Of a stretch of 7,927 nucleotides of DNA, positions 1 through 5,589 are shown piece after piece (positions within the stretch are counted from its first letter, which is position 1; each line of letters opens with the position of its first letter). This DNA is from Lachnospiraceae bacterium (GTDB taxonomy: Bacteria; Bacillota; Clostridia; Lachnospirales; Lachnospiraceae). The position numbers and the translations under genes were made by a program. Below the pieces are notes generated by a model, which worked only from the letters and a program-made list of their open reading frames with translations, was not told the DNA's origin and made no database searches. The stretch is taken from the NCBI GenBank assembly GCA_003488965.1, contig DNJW01000361.1:1-7927 (forward strand), in the 5' to 3' direction.

Positions 1-59
1 CTGCCGTATTTTGGCAGCTTACGTACCGTTACGGTAATCGCAGAGCGAAAGCGCGTCTG
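1..59. repeat. Cluster of three small hairpins at left edge
   Basis: Three inverted repeats follow one another: CTGCC/GGCAG (1-5 with 13-17, loop GTATTTT), TACCG/CGGTA (24-28 with 32-36, loop TTA) and CAGAGCG/CGC-g-TCTG (41-47 with 52-59, one bulged G, loop AAAG). They lie about 65-120 bp past the stop of the minus-strand phosphodiesterase gene. The first could be the stem of that gene's terminator, but the T-tract, if there is one, lies outside the window. Its stem and loop resemble the terminator-like hairpin at the right edge of the window (both contain TGCCGTATTT). Confidence 0.4.
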
Positions 60-70
60 TGTTGGAATAT

Positions 71-98
71 ACAAGTTGCACAATGACAAGTGCACAAT
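71..98. repeat. Short tandem direct repeat
   Basis: ACAAGTTGCACAAT (71-84) is followed after one base by ACAAGTGCACAAT (86-98), differing by one missing T. It lies just downstream of the phosphodiesterase stop codon, outside any credible gene. It may be a chance duplication or a slippage product; no function is proposed. Confidence 0.4.
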
Positions 99-123
99 CA
101 CTGTGTTCCACAATTATCTATTA

Positions 124-939
124 TCACCCCTTCGGAACAAAACCCTCAAAAATAAACAAATCAAAATCCTTCTTTCTGGCATCCAGCTCCTTCTGGCTTT
201 TTATCGTCCATGCCACTGCCAGATTCCGGTACAGTTTTTTGCAAATCTGTCTCGATAAGGTCCAGTAATATTTATGGTTATATGCAACAAAATCCGGTTT
301 TGTAATAAAATTCAAAAGCATATGTTCCAGCAGAAAATATAAAAGTCCTTTCAATCCTTCTTCTTGTAAAAAAGCATCCGAAAGCTGTCCCCGCATAACA
401 TGGTTCCGGTTATTTCTATACCATATTAATGCCAAAGGATTAAAAGACTCTATACAATATACTCCCTGATAGGCACTCAATATTTTATCCGCCAAGGGAC
501 AGACGGAAATATCCGTCCACTCTACTTTCAGTTCTACAATCAAAGGAACCCTGCCATCCACCATTTCCAGAAAATCTTCCAGCCGGGGAATCTTTTCCGA
601 GGATTTATATAAGGAAAATTCCCTCAATTCCTCATATGTATAATCGCAGACCTTTCCTTCCCTGCCGCATACCCGTTTCAAAGTAAAATCATGGAAAATA
701 ACCGGAACCTTGTCCTTGGAAAGCTGTACATCCAGCTCAATCCCGTACCCGTTTTCCACTGCTTTTTGAAAAGCTTTCATAGAATTTTCCGGTGCATCTC
801 CTTCATTGTCATGTAAACCCCTATGGGCATACAAGACTCCCTGAAAGGGAGTCTTGTCCGGTTTATGAGTCATCCGCGGCATAATTGCTAAAAAATATAA
901 AATAACCACTACTGCCACAATGTATACAATCACTGTCAT
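124..939 (-). CDS. Membrane-anchored glycerophosphodiester phosphodiesterase (GDPD family)
   Basis: This 271-residue protein belongs to the GDPD family, which hydrolyses glycerophosphodiesters to sn-glycerol-3-phosphate and an alcohol. The TIM-barrel signature is complete: AHRG (H39, R40), APENS (E51, N52), ELDVQ (E68, D70), the general-acid FHD (H83), the metal-site ELK (E136, K138) and AWTI (243-246) near the C-terminus. Residues 3-20 form one hydrophobic helix, a probable signal anchor, so the enzyme likely works on the outer face of the membrane, on lipid head groups or teichoic-acid-type polymers. The usual TDYP-like C-terminal end is replaced by FIFEGFVPKG. The ATG has GAGGT six bases upstream, and a small palindrome sits directly before that site. 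It lies 81 bp after the transporter gene on the same strand, so co-transcription is possible. GC is visibly lower than in the transporter gene. The substrate is not evident from sequence. Confidence 0.9.
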   Translation of the reverse strand: MTVIVYIVAVVVILYFLAIMPRMTHKPDKTPFQGVLYAHRGLHDNEGDAPENSMKAFQKAVENGYGIELDVQLSKDKVPVIFHDFTLKRVCGREGKVCDYTYEELREFSLYKSSEKIPRLEDFLEMVDGRVPLIVELKVEWTDISVCPLADKILSAYQGVYCIESFNPLALIWYRNNRNHVMRGQLSDAFLQEEGLKGLLYFLLEHMLLNFITKPDFVAYNHKYYWTLSRQICKKLYRNLAVAWTIKSQKELDARKKDFDLFIFEGFVPKG

Positions 940-952
940 TTTTATACCTCAT

Positions 953-968
953 GTCCGCTTTGGCGGAC
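953..968. repeat. Small palindrome before the phosphodiesterase gene
   Basis: GTCCGC (953-958) and GCGGAC (963-968) form a 6-bp stem with a 4-base loop. On the minus strand the stem ends three bases before the GAGGT ribosome binding site, so in mRNA it could affect access to that site. A near-identical arrangement occurs at 7870-7888: both read TTTGAG, palindrome, CATG and then a G-rich stretch on the minus strand. The two therefore look like members of one short palindromic repeat family. Confidence 0.55.
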
Positions 969-1003
969 TCAAAATCAATTCACCTTTGTACTTTAAATTT
1001 CAT

Positions 1004-1012
1004 CTTATACCA
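1004..1012 (-). promoter_or_regulatory. Possible extended -10 promoter for the phosphodiesterase gene
   Basis: On the minus strand TGGTATAAG matches an extended -10 element (TGnTATAAT) with one mismatch in the hexamer. It lies about 65 bp upstream of the ATG. No good -35 hexamer is visible at 16-18 bp; that stretch is the end of the transporter gene. It is therefore a weak candidate for separate transcription of the phosphodiesterase gene. Confidence 0.3.
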
Positions 1013-1020
1013 GCCGGTCC

Positions 1021-2337
1021 TTAATCATCCACATCAAAATTCTCCAGCATATCCTTCTTTTTCTCCGGCTTGGAGTCCCCATGATGCACCTGCAGCATTG
1101 TTACAAAAGCCAATGCCGAAAATAGGAATGCGTACGGAAACAGCGACCGGTAAGAAACATTTTCCAGAAGAAATCCCGACAGAACCGGCGTAAATATCTG
1201 TGCGGCCATGGAAAATGTATAGTATGTCCCTGTAAACTTCCCTATGTCGCAGCCCTTGCTCATCTCCACAATCATCGGATAGGAGTTGACGTTAATGGCC
1301 GCCCAGCCCACGCCGATGGCCGCAAAAGCAATATTAATCAGCGGGTGATATGCCCCCACAAATATCGCCGCAAAATAGCAAAGGCTCATCAGCACAATTC
1401 CGGCTAAAATCGTCTTTTTCCTTCCCACGCGGCTGGCAATGTTTCCAATCGGTATATAACTGCAGATAGCCGCTACCGTGGCTACCATCAGGCAGTCGGC
1501 AAAGCTTCCGCCCTCCATATGCCAGACCACCCTTGTATATCTGGAAAATGCCGTAGTTACCGCGTTATAAGCCGTAAACCACAAGAAAATGGACAACAGA
1601 AGAAAAATCATGCTCCGCTTCACCTCTTTCGGCATTACCGTCTTTTCCTCCGCTATGCCCGAAAGAAATTCCCCTGAAGAAGTATCCTTTTCTTTCTGCC
1701 TGCCCGCTTCCAAAAGGCGTTCTTCCTCCGCCATCTGCCCCGCAATTTTTTTCTCGTTCACTGCAGCAAAGAGTATCACTACCGCTATCACCATCAGACC
1801 GCCGATACTGAGAAACAAAGGAAGATAATCCGGTCTGTCCCCTGTCCCTACAAGCATCTTTATCATAATCAGGGCATATACCCCTCCCACTGCTCCCATC
1901 AGGTTAATCACCGCATTTGCTTTACTCCTCAGACGGTTCGGCGTCAGGTCCGGCATCAGCGCCACCGCCGGAGACCGGTACAGCCCCATAGAAAGCAGCA
2001 GCAAAAACAAAACCACAAGAAACATCATCAGATTCTGCTTTCTGTCCGCCGCCGAAAGCAACATCAGAAAAGTCACTGCAAACAGCGTGCCGCCTATGAT
2101 AAAGGGCATTCTCTTGCCTATTTTTGTATCCGCCTTGTCCGACAAAGTACCAAACAGGGGCAAGAGAAAAATTGCCAGCACATTATCCATCGCCATCAGT
2201 GCCCCGGTCAGCGTTTCACCTAAATGAAAGGTATTTTGCAGCATCAGCGGGATAATGCTGTCATACATCTGCCAGAAACCTGAGATGGACAGAAATGCCA
2301 GCCCGATAAAAAAAGTTCTCTTATAGTTTAATTTCAT
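1021..2337 (-). CDS. MFS transporter, SLC45/sucrose-transporter-like
   Basis: This 438-residue polytopic membrane protein has about twelve hydrophobic segments in two halves, separated by a long charged loop (about 194-240). The MFS motif A is seen as GTLSDKADTKIGKRMPF (63-79), with D67, G74 and R76, and again in weaker form as GNIASRVGRKK (298-308). The TxxGKRxPFI variant is typical of the SLC45/plant sucrose transporter branch, whose known members carry sugars with protons; here the substrate is unknown. RSPAVALMPDLTP (121-133) and the following RSKANAVINLMG also fit that branch. The C-terminal tail is charged. The ATG is preceded by GAAAGGA at a rather long spacing of about 14 bases, and no better in-frame start is visible. 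A sigma-A-type promoter lies about 70 bp upstream. Sampled lines have about 53-58% GC, above its neighbours. It occupies the place after spoIIP where lepA is often found. Confidence 0.85.
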   Translation of the reverse strand: MKLNYKRTFFIGLAFLSISGFWQMYDSIIPLMLQNTFHLGETLTGALMAMDNVLAIFLLPLFGTLSDKADTKIGKRMPFIIGGTLFAVTFLMLLSAADRKQNLMMFLVVLFLLLLSMGLYRSPAVALMPDLTPNRLRSKANAVINLMGAVGGVYALIMIKMLVGTGDRPDYLPLFLSIGGLMVIAVVILFAAVNEKKIAGQMAEEERLLEAGRQKEKDTSSGEFLSGIAEEKTVMPKEVKRSMIFLLLSIFLWFTAYNAVTTAFSRYTRVVWHMEGGSFADCLMVATVAAICSYIPIGNIASRVGRKKTILAGIVLMSLCYFAAIFVGAYHPLINIAFAAIGVGWAAINVNSYPMIVEMSKGCDIGKFTGTYYTFSMAAQIFTPVLSGFLLENVSYRSLFPYAFLFSALAFVTMLQVHHGDSKPEKKKDMLENFDVDD

Positions 2338-2406
2338 TCAAATATCCATATTCCTTTCTCTTACCATGATGCCCCGGTAATTGCTGTATTGTCTGATTCC
2401 TGCTTT

Positions 2407-2435
2407 AGTATAGCATTTATTGGGGCGCTTCACAA
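2407..2435 (-). promoter_or_regulatory. Sigma-A promoter for the MFS gene
   Basis: On the minus strand TTGTGA (2435-2430), a 17-bp spacer and TATACT (2412-2407) form a vegetative promoter. The -10 has a TG one base upstream (TGCTATACT), giving an extended -10. Transcription would start near 2400, leaving a leader of about 60 bases before the transporter ATG. A short dyad CGCTT-CAC-AAGCG (2426-2438) overlaps the -35 box and could be a repressor site, though it is small enough to be chance. Confidence 0.6.
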
Positions 2436-2485
2436 GCGTCGCGGGAAGAATTTTAGGGCGGTTCATTTTTTTATCGGGCAAGTCC

Positions 2486-2620
2486 GCCCGGCCGGGAACA
2501 GGTTCCTCCGTCGCCCCGCTCCCGCTCCACAAAAAGCGTAGCAGTACTAGGTTCGAAAAAACCTCACCAAGTACTGACGCTTTTTAAGGGGCTCCTTGAG
2601 GAACCTATTCCCAGCCGGGC
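2486..2620 (-). repeat. 135-bp structured inverted-repeat element, possible ncRNA or MITE
   Basis: Two 23-base outer arms (2486-2508 and 2598-2620) pair with only two departures. On the minus strand both departures become G-U wobbles, so an RNA from that strand would be paired along the whole arm. Inside lie GCCCC/GGGGC (2513-2517 with 2588-2592), a perfect 9-bp stem AAAAAGCGT/ACGCTTTTT (2531-2539 with 2577-2585), an AGTACT/AGTACT helix (2543-2548 with 2570-2575) and a terminal AGGTT/AACCT hairpin (2549-2553 with 2560-2564). The unpaired strand at 2518-2530 is G-rich on the minus strand. No plausible protein is encoded. It could be a dispersed palindromic element, a structured RNA, or a spoIIP or bidirectional terminator. 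The structure itself is clear; the function is not. Confidence 0.75.
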
Positions 2621-2661
2621 TACTGTACTGATATAAAGCAAATAATGAGAAGAACACCTTA

Positions 2662-2683
2662 TTAATACATCTTACAGTATTAA
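2662..2683. repeat. Operator-like palindrome
   Basis: TTAATAC (2662-2668) and GTATTAA (2677-2683) form a perfect 7-bp inverted repeat around an 8-base centre. It lies in the gap between the two large palindromic elements and not next to a recognised promoter. It may be a protein-binding site or a minor hairpin; the AT-rich context makes chance possible. Confidence 0.35.
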
Positions 2684-2698
2684 AAACTCCTCTTATAC

Positions 2699-2935
2699 TA
2701 ATGTACGTTTAGGTAATTGCGAAACTCAAAGTTGTGAGAATATTCTGACAATATATTCCCCGAAACTCCAAATGTGCCGAACATCCCACCAGACCCAATA
2801 GGGCAAAATCATGTCGGCGATAGCGCCTCCATGATTTATGGTTCTGGTTCCATGGCACAGAAAGGAGTTTCATGGAATATATTGTCAGAATATTCAGCAA
2901 ATTTATTGGTTTCGCAATTGGCTATAATGTACGTT
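2699..2935. mobile_element. MITE-like long palindromic element
   Basis: Almost the whole 237 bp folds back on itself. Perfectly paired blocks are AATTGCGAAAC (2715-2725 with 2909-2919), a 22-base block (2738-2759 with 2874-2895), GAAACTCC (2762-2769 with 2864-2871) and, at the tip, AATCATG (2807-2813 with 2830-2836) around GGCG-ATAG-CGCC (2816-2827). TAATGTACGTT occurs in direct orientation at both ends (2699-2709 and 2925-2935). That could be a target-site duplication, but the motif is itself nearly palindromic, so it also extends the inverted arms. No transposase or credible gene lies inside. It begins 36 bp beyond the spoIIP stop codon, where a terminator would be expected and where no ordinary U-tract terminator is visible. 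It is probably a non-autonomous mobile element or relic; alternatively it is a giant terminator or processing hairpin. Confidence 0.6.
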
Positions 2936-2971
2936 ATACTTCGCCCTATCATTAAACGAATACGCAGCTGC

Positions 2972-4357
2972 CTATTCCTCCAGCTCTATCCCTGCCGCCT
3001 CTCTTGCCTGTGCGCCCGTTTCTCCGGAAAGGACTTTTGCCAGCACATGGGCGAGGGGCTCGCAGGCATTCATAATTTCCTCCACGGTATTGGTCTGTGC
3101 GCCCAGCTCTATCAGCATGCATTTTTCCTTTAAATGCATATTGTAGCGGTATGCCTTTAAGTAAAGCCGCCTTGCCAGACCGGGATAATATTCGTTGCAG
3201 GCAACCTGTGCCTGAAAGGAAAACGCCAGGTTATCGTCCACATAGGGATTTTCCAGATAGGAAATGTCCCCGTTTTTTCTTGTTCTGCTCAAACCGTTGA
3301 AAAACATAAACTGGGCCGTGGGTCTTCCCTGCAGATTTACCATCAGTTTCCGCCCCTCCGCCACCGCATCCCTGTGCAAATCAATCACTACCTCAATGGA
3401 AGGGTTTTCGGCAAGTATCTGCTCAATTGCAGGAAGCGAATTGGAATAGGCATAATCTCTTGCCTCCACGTCATACTGCCCCGTATGATGCAGTACGTTA
3501 AATCCGTATTTCTCCGTCAATATCCGGGCCAGACGCTCCCCTGCCCCGACAATTGTGGTAGACGTATCCCCTTCTACCGAATCCGCAAACGCTTCCTGGG
3601 AATGGGTATGATAAATTAATATCTGCGGCTGGCTGGCATCACCTTTTACCGACATATCCTTTCCCAACAGATTTTCCAGATTCAGCTGCTCGTCCGTAAT
3701 TGAGGTAGTACTGTCTATGGCATAAAAGGCGGATACAATATCATCATATTCCCTTAAGCTTCCCCAGTCATATTCATAGCTTTTCTGCTGGGCTTTCTGG
3801 AATTCCTCACCCGGCCCGCTTTCCTCCTGCTCTTCCTCTTCCCTTGCTTCCTCCTCTTCCTTTTGATTCCTTTCGCTGTAGGAATTGTTTTCCTCCCTCA
3901 TTGCCTTTTCCAAATCCCCGTCTATATGAAGCGCATCGTCACCGTATTCCAGGGAACCGTCTTCCACTCCCTTCCGGTCCTCATCGGTTCCCTCCTGACG
4001 GATTAACAAATCATAAGTATTCTCGTCTTCTATGCTGATCTGCTGCGTTTCCTGTCCGCCGCTGTATTTATAAATGGGCAGCGCTGACAGAAGCATTTCT
4101 TTTACCAGCTCCAAAGGATGCCTATGTATCTCTTCCTCCTCTTCCATAAAGGAAAAAACAGGCATATAGATGCTGTTCATCTGTTCCTGCATCCATGCGG
4201 CTGCCCTTTTGTAAAAACCTTCCTCCTCCGCCTCATCCCCGGACGGACGCATGGAAACCAGGGCACAAAAAACTGCCGTCCCTGCAAGAACTGCCGCGCC
4301 GCCGGTTATTATTTTCCGTTTTCGCTTTATTGTTTTATCCTTATTTCCGGTATACAC
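2972..4357 (-). CDS. spoIIP: Stage II sporulation protein P, septal peptidoglycan hydrolase
   Basis: SpoIIP is a membrane-anchored N-acetylmuramoyl-L-alanine amidase (also an endopeptidase) that works with SpoIID and SpoIIM to thin the septum and drive engulfment of the forespore. The C-terminal amidase domain (about 244-445) carries the expected metal and catalytic residues: ILIYHTHSQEAF (H250, H252), VVIDLHRDA (H328) and LIELGAQTNT (E417). NEYYPGLARRLYLKAYRYNMHL (388-409) is also typical of the family. Residues 17-36 form the N-terminal membrane helix after a Lys/Arg-rich start. Between helix and enzyme lies a long acidic spacer, with 166-185 mostly glutamate. At 461 residues it is longer than the roughly 400-residue Bacillus protein, mainly through this linker. 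The start is GTG, chosen because AGAGGTG lies 5 bases upstream and the nearby ATG is out of frame. It follows gpr by 59 bp, with a sigma-E-like promoter in the gap. Confidence 0.95.
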   Translation of the reverse strand: MYTGNKDKTIKRKRKIITGGAAVLAGTAVFCALVSMRPSGDEAEEEGFYKRAAAWMQEQMNSIYMPVFSFMEEEEEIHRHPLELVKEMLLSALPIYKYSGGQETQQISIEDENTYDLLIRQEGTDEDRKGVEDGSLEYGDDALHIDGDLEKAMREENNSYSERNQKEEEEAREEEEQEESGPGEEFQKAQQKSYEYDWGSLREYDDIVSAFYAIDSTTSITDEQLNLENLLGKDMSVKGDASQPQILIYHTHSQEAFADSVEGDTSTTIVGAGERLARILTEKYGFNVLHHTGQYDVEARDYAYSNSLPAIEQILAENPSIEVVIDLHRDAVAEGRKLMVNLQGRPTAQFMFFNGLSRTRKNGDISYLENPYVDDNLAFSFQAQVACNEYYPGLARRLYLKAYRYNMHLKEKCMLIELGAQTNTVEEIMNACEPLAHVLAKVLSGETGAQAREAAGIELEE

Positions 4358-4362
4358 CCCAT

Positions 4363-4369
4363 CACCTCT
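4363..4369 (-). promoter_or_regulatory. Ribosome binding site fixing the spoIIP GTG start
   Basis: AGAGGTG on the minus strand is five bases upstream of GTG at 4357. The ATG within the spacer is in another frame and would not yield SpoIIP, so GTG is the start. Confidence 0.75.
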
Positions 4370-4375
4370 TTATAC

Positions 4376-4390
4376 GTACAGAAACTGTAC
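4376..4390. repeat. Perfect palindrome in the spoIIP leader
   Basis: GTACAG-AAA-CTGTAC is a perfect 6-bp inverted repeat with a 3-base centre. It lies between the proposed sigma-E -10 box and the spoIIP ribosome binding site, roughly at the expected transcription start. It could be a regulator site or a 5' mRNA hairpin. Confidence 0.5.
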
Positions 4391-4396
4391 TAGGCA

Positions 4397-4425
4397 ATTA
4401 TATGCCGGAAATGATTTTATAATTC
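4397..4425 (-). promoter_or_regulatory. Sigma-E-like promoter for spoIIP
   Basis: On the minus strand GAATTAT (4425-4419), a 14-bp spacer and CATATAAT (4404-4397) fit the sigma-E pattern (KMATATT, N14, CATACANT). The -10 differs at one specified position. The -35 overlaps the last codons of gpr. spoIIP is known to be expressed in the mother cell under sigma-E in Bacillus subtilis, so position and type agree. Read-through from gpr in the forespore would also be possible. Confidence 0.65.
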
Positions 4426-5283
4426 CAATGCCTCGTTAATCGCATCGCATATAATATGGCTGATTTGTTTTACCTGATAGTCCACGTCCTTGCTCGTCAC
4501 ATACATATTGTTCAGCTCTGTCAGATTGGCCGGAGCCTTGTCAGCCAGAGCATCGTTAACGATTGTAGCAGCATCCACCACAGTAGGAACGCCGATTGCA
4601 ATCACTGGTACTTCCAGACTGTCCTTTGTCAGCGCATTTCTATGGTTTCCCACTCCCGAACCCGGATGAATTCCCGTATTGGTAATCTGTATCGTACGGT
4701 TTAACCTTTTTGTTGACCGCGCTGCCAGTGCGTCCACTACAATAACCACATCCGGCTTGGTCTGTTCTACCACGCCCTTTATAATTTCCGCGCTTTCCAT
4801 TCCCGTCTTTGCCATTACCCCGGGAACGATACTGCTTACCATATGCATGCGGGGTTTGTTGTATGCTGCTTTTCCGTATTCTTTTACCACATGCCTTGTA
4901 ATAAACAAATTGTCCGCCACATTCGGTCCCAATGCATCCGCAGTCACATCCCGGTTCCCCAGCCCCACAATCAGTACGGACTGCTCCTTTTCCGCATCCG
5001 GTATAATATCTTTCAGCTGTTTTGCCAGTTCCGAAGAAATTTCCTGATGGTAATCCTCTTCCGGTTCCACCATTCCCGGCGCCTCCAGCGTCACATAGGT
5101 TCCCATAGGTTTCCCCATGGCTTTTGCACCGTTTTTTGTCTCTATGATTACTCTTGTAACCTTGATTTCATTTTTTTCGTCATAGGACTCTTCCACCCTG
5201 ACTCCGCGGATGCCGTCCTCCGATTCCCTGATACTTTCCCTTGCCTCTAAGGCCAAATCCGTTCTTACCTGAAAACAACTCAT
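4417..5283 (-). CDS. gpr: GPR endopeptidase, spore germination protease
   Basis: Gpr is made in the forespore as a zymogen and, on germination, cleaves the small acid-soluble proteins that coat spore DNA. The 288-residue protein keeps the signature VGLGNRDVTADALGP (106-120), with D116, and VVDALAARS (182-190), with D184. These match the two aspartates (D127 and D193 in the Bacillus megaterium enzyme) needed for activity. The N-terminus FQVRTDLALE (4-13) resembles the SASP-like sequence where the zymogen cuts itself, so the propeptide here would be very short, about ten residues. HPGSGVGNHR (206-215) and IGVPTVVDAATIV (230-242) are further conserved blocks. The ATG has GGGAG seven bases upstream. 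It is divergent from rpsT and heads a gpr-spoIIP unit, the common Firmicute order. No clear sigma-F/G promoter was found: CATAAAT at about 5320 is only a partial -10 match. Confidence 0.95.
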   Translation of the reverse strand: MSCFQVRTDLALEARESIRESEDGIRGVRVEESYDEKNEIKVTRVIIETKNGAKAMGKPMGTYVTLEAPGMVEPEEDYHQEISSELAKQLKDIIPDAEKEQSVLIVGLGNRDVTADALGPNVADNLFITRHVVKEYGKAAYNKPRMHMVSSIVPGVMAKTGMESAEIIKGVVEQTKPDVVIVVDALAARSTKRLNRTIQITNTGIHPGSGVGNHRNALTKDSLEVPVIAIGVPTVVDAATIVNDALADKAPANLTELNNMYVTSKDVDYQVKQISHIICDAINEALEL

Positions 5284-5338
5284 CTGTCCGCTCCCAAACC
5301 TTTTCTTTGTTTAATTTATGCAGGCTAAAAAATAATTG

Positions 5339-5398
5339 CTTCAAAAACTTCTACAGAAGAATTTCTGTCAGAAAACTTCTGTTCAGAAAACTTCTGTT
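5339..5398. repeat. Four degenerate 15-bp dyad repeats
   Basis: Two exact tandem copies of TCAGAAAACTTCTGT occur at 5368-5382 and 5383-5397. They are preceded in the same phase by two weaker versions, about 5354-5367 (CAGAAGAATTTCTG) and 5339-5353. Each good copy contains the dyad CAGAA-AAC-TTCTG. The array sits in the divergent gpr-rpsT control region, about 70 bp upstream of the rpsT -35 box and 55 bp upstream of gpr. Tandem dyads here could be repeated protein-binding sites, or a slippage-prone microrepeat. Confidence 0.55.
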
Positions 5399-5434
5399 CA
5401 GCAGCCATATATCGTTCCTCATAGCATTGCTGCT

Positions 5435-5466
5435 ACATATTTTTTGCAGAAATAAGCAAAATATGT
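5435..5466. repeat. AT-rich inverted repeat next to the rpsT -35 box
   Basis: ACATATTTT (5435-5443) pairs with AAAATATGT (5458-5466); inside, GC (5446-5447) can pair with GC (5456-5457). The right arm ends two bases before the rpsT -35 hexamer, so it occupies the place of an UP element or a regulator site. AGCAGC/GCTGCT (5400-5405 with 5429-5434) immediately precedes it. Confidence 0.45.
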
Positions 5467-5467
5467 A

Positions 5468-5496
5468 TTGACATGCAGAAAGTCTTACTCTACAAT
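5468..5496 (+). promoter_or_regulatory. Sigma-A promoter for rpsT
   Basis: A perfect TTGACA (5468-5473), a 17-bp spacer and TACAAT (5491-5496, five of six consensus bases) make a strong housekeeping promoter. Transcription would begin near 5503 and give a leader of about 87 bases, fitting a highly expressed ribosomal protein gene. Confidence 0.85.
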
Positions 5497-5512
5497 AATA
5501 TGCGTATGTTTG

Positions 5513-5541
5513 CATTAAAACGTCCGTGTCCGCATTTAATG
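5513..5541 (+). promoter_or_regulatory. Possible leader hairpin of rpsT
   Basis: CATTAAA (5513-5519) and TTTAATG (5535-5541) can pair as a 7-bp stem with a 15-base loop, early in the rpsT mRNA leader and 35 bases before the ribosome binding site. S20 is autoregulated in Escherichia coli; whether this hairpin has such a role is not shown by sequence. Confidence 0.35.
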
Positions 5542-5575
5542 AAACATCCCGTAAAACTGATGAAATAATCACAAT

Positions 5576-5583
5576 AGGAGGTG
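5576..5583 (+). promoter_or_regulatory. Ribosome binding site fixing the rpsT TTG start
   Basis: AGGAGGTG lies six bases before TTG at 5590. The in-frame GTG at 5581 is inside this sequence, so it cannot be the natural start. Confidence 0.85.
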
Positions 5584-5589
5584 TGGGTC

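Noticed and set aside
2475..2490. CGGGC/GCCCG hairpin as a terminator
   Set aside because: On the minus strand it is followed by A residues rather than T, and on the plus strand the T-run precedes it, so it lacks terminator geometry.
2338..2532. 64-codon minus-strand reading frame ending directly at the transporter ATG
   Set aside because: It covers the transporter promoter and one arm of the structured repeat, has no sensible ribosome binding site or domain, and its protein looks like random translation.
2774..3133. 119-codon plus-strand reading frame
   Set aside because: It runs through half of the long palindrome and then antisense into spoIIP, which has complete family motifs on the other strand.
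5300..5345. Sigma-F/G promoter for gpr
   Set aside because: CATAAAT matches the -10 only partly and no convincing -35 is found at the right distance, so it is not listed as a feature.
5339..5398. CRISPR array
   Set aside because: The repeats are 15 bp and directly tandem with no spacers, and no cas genes are present.
5581..5589. GTG start for rpsT, adding three residues
   Set aside because: The GTG is part of the AGGAGGTG ribosome binding site; TTG at 5590 gives the conserved MANIKS N-terminus.
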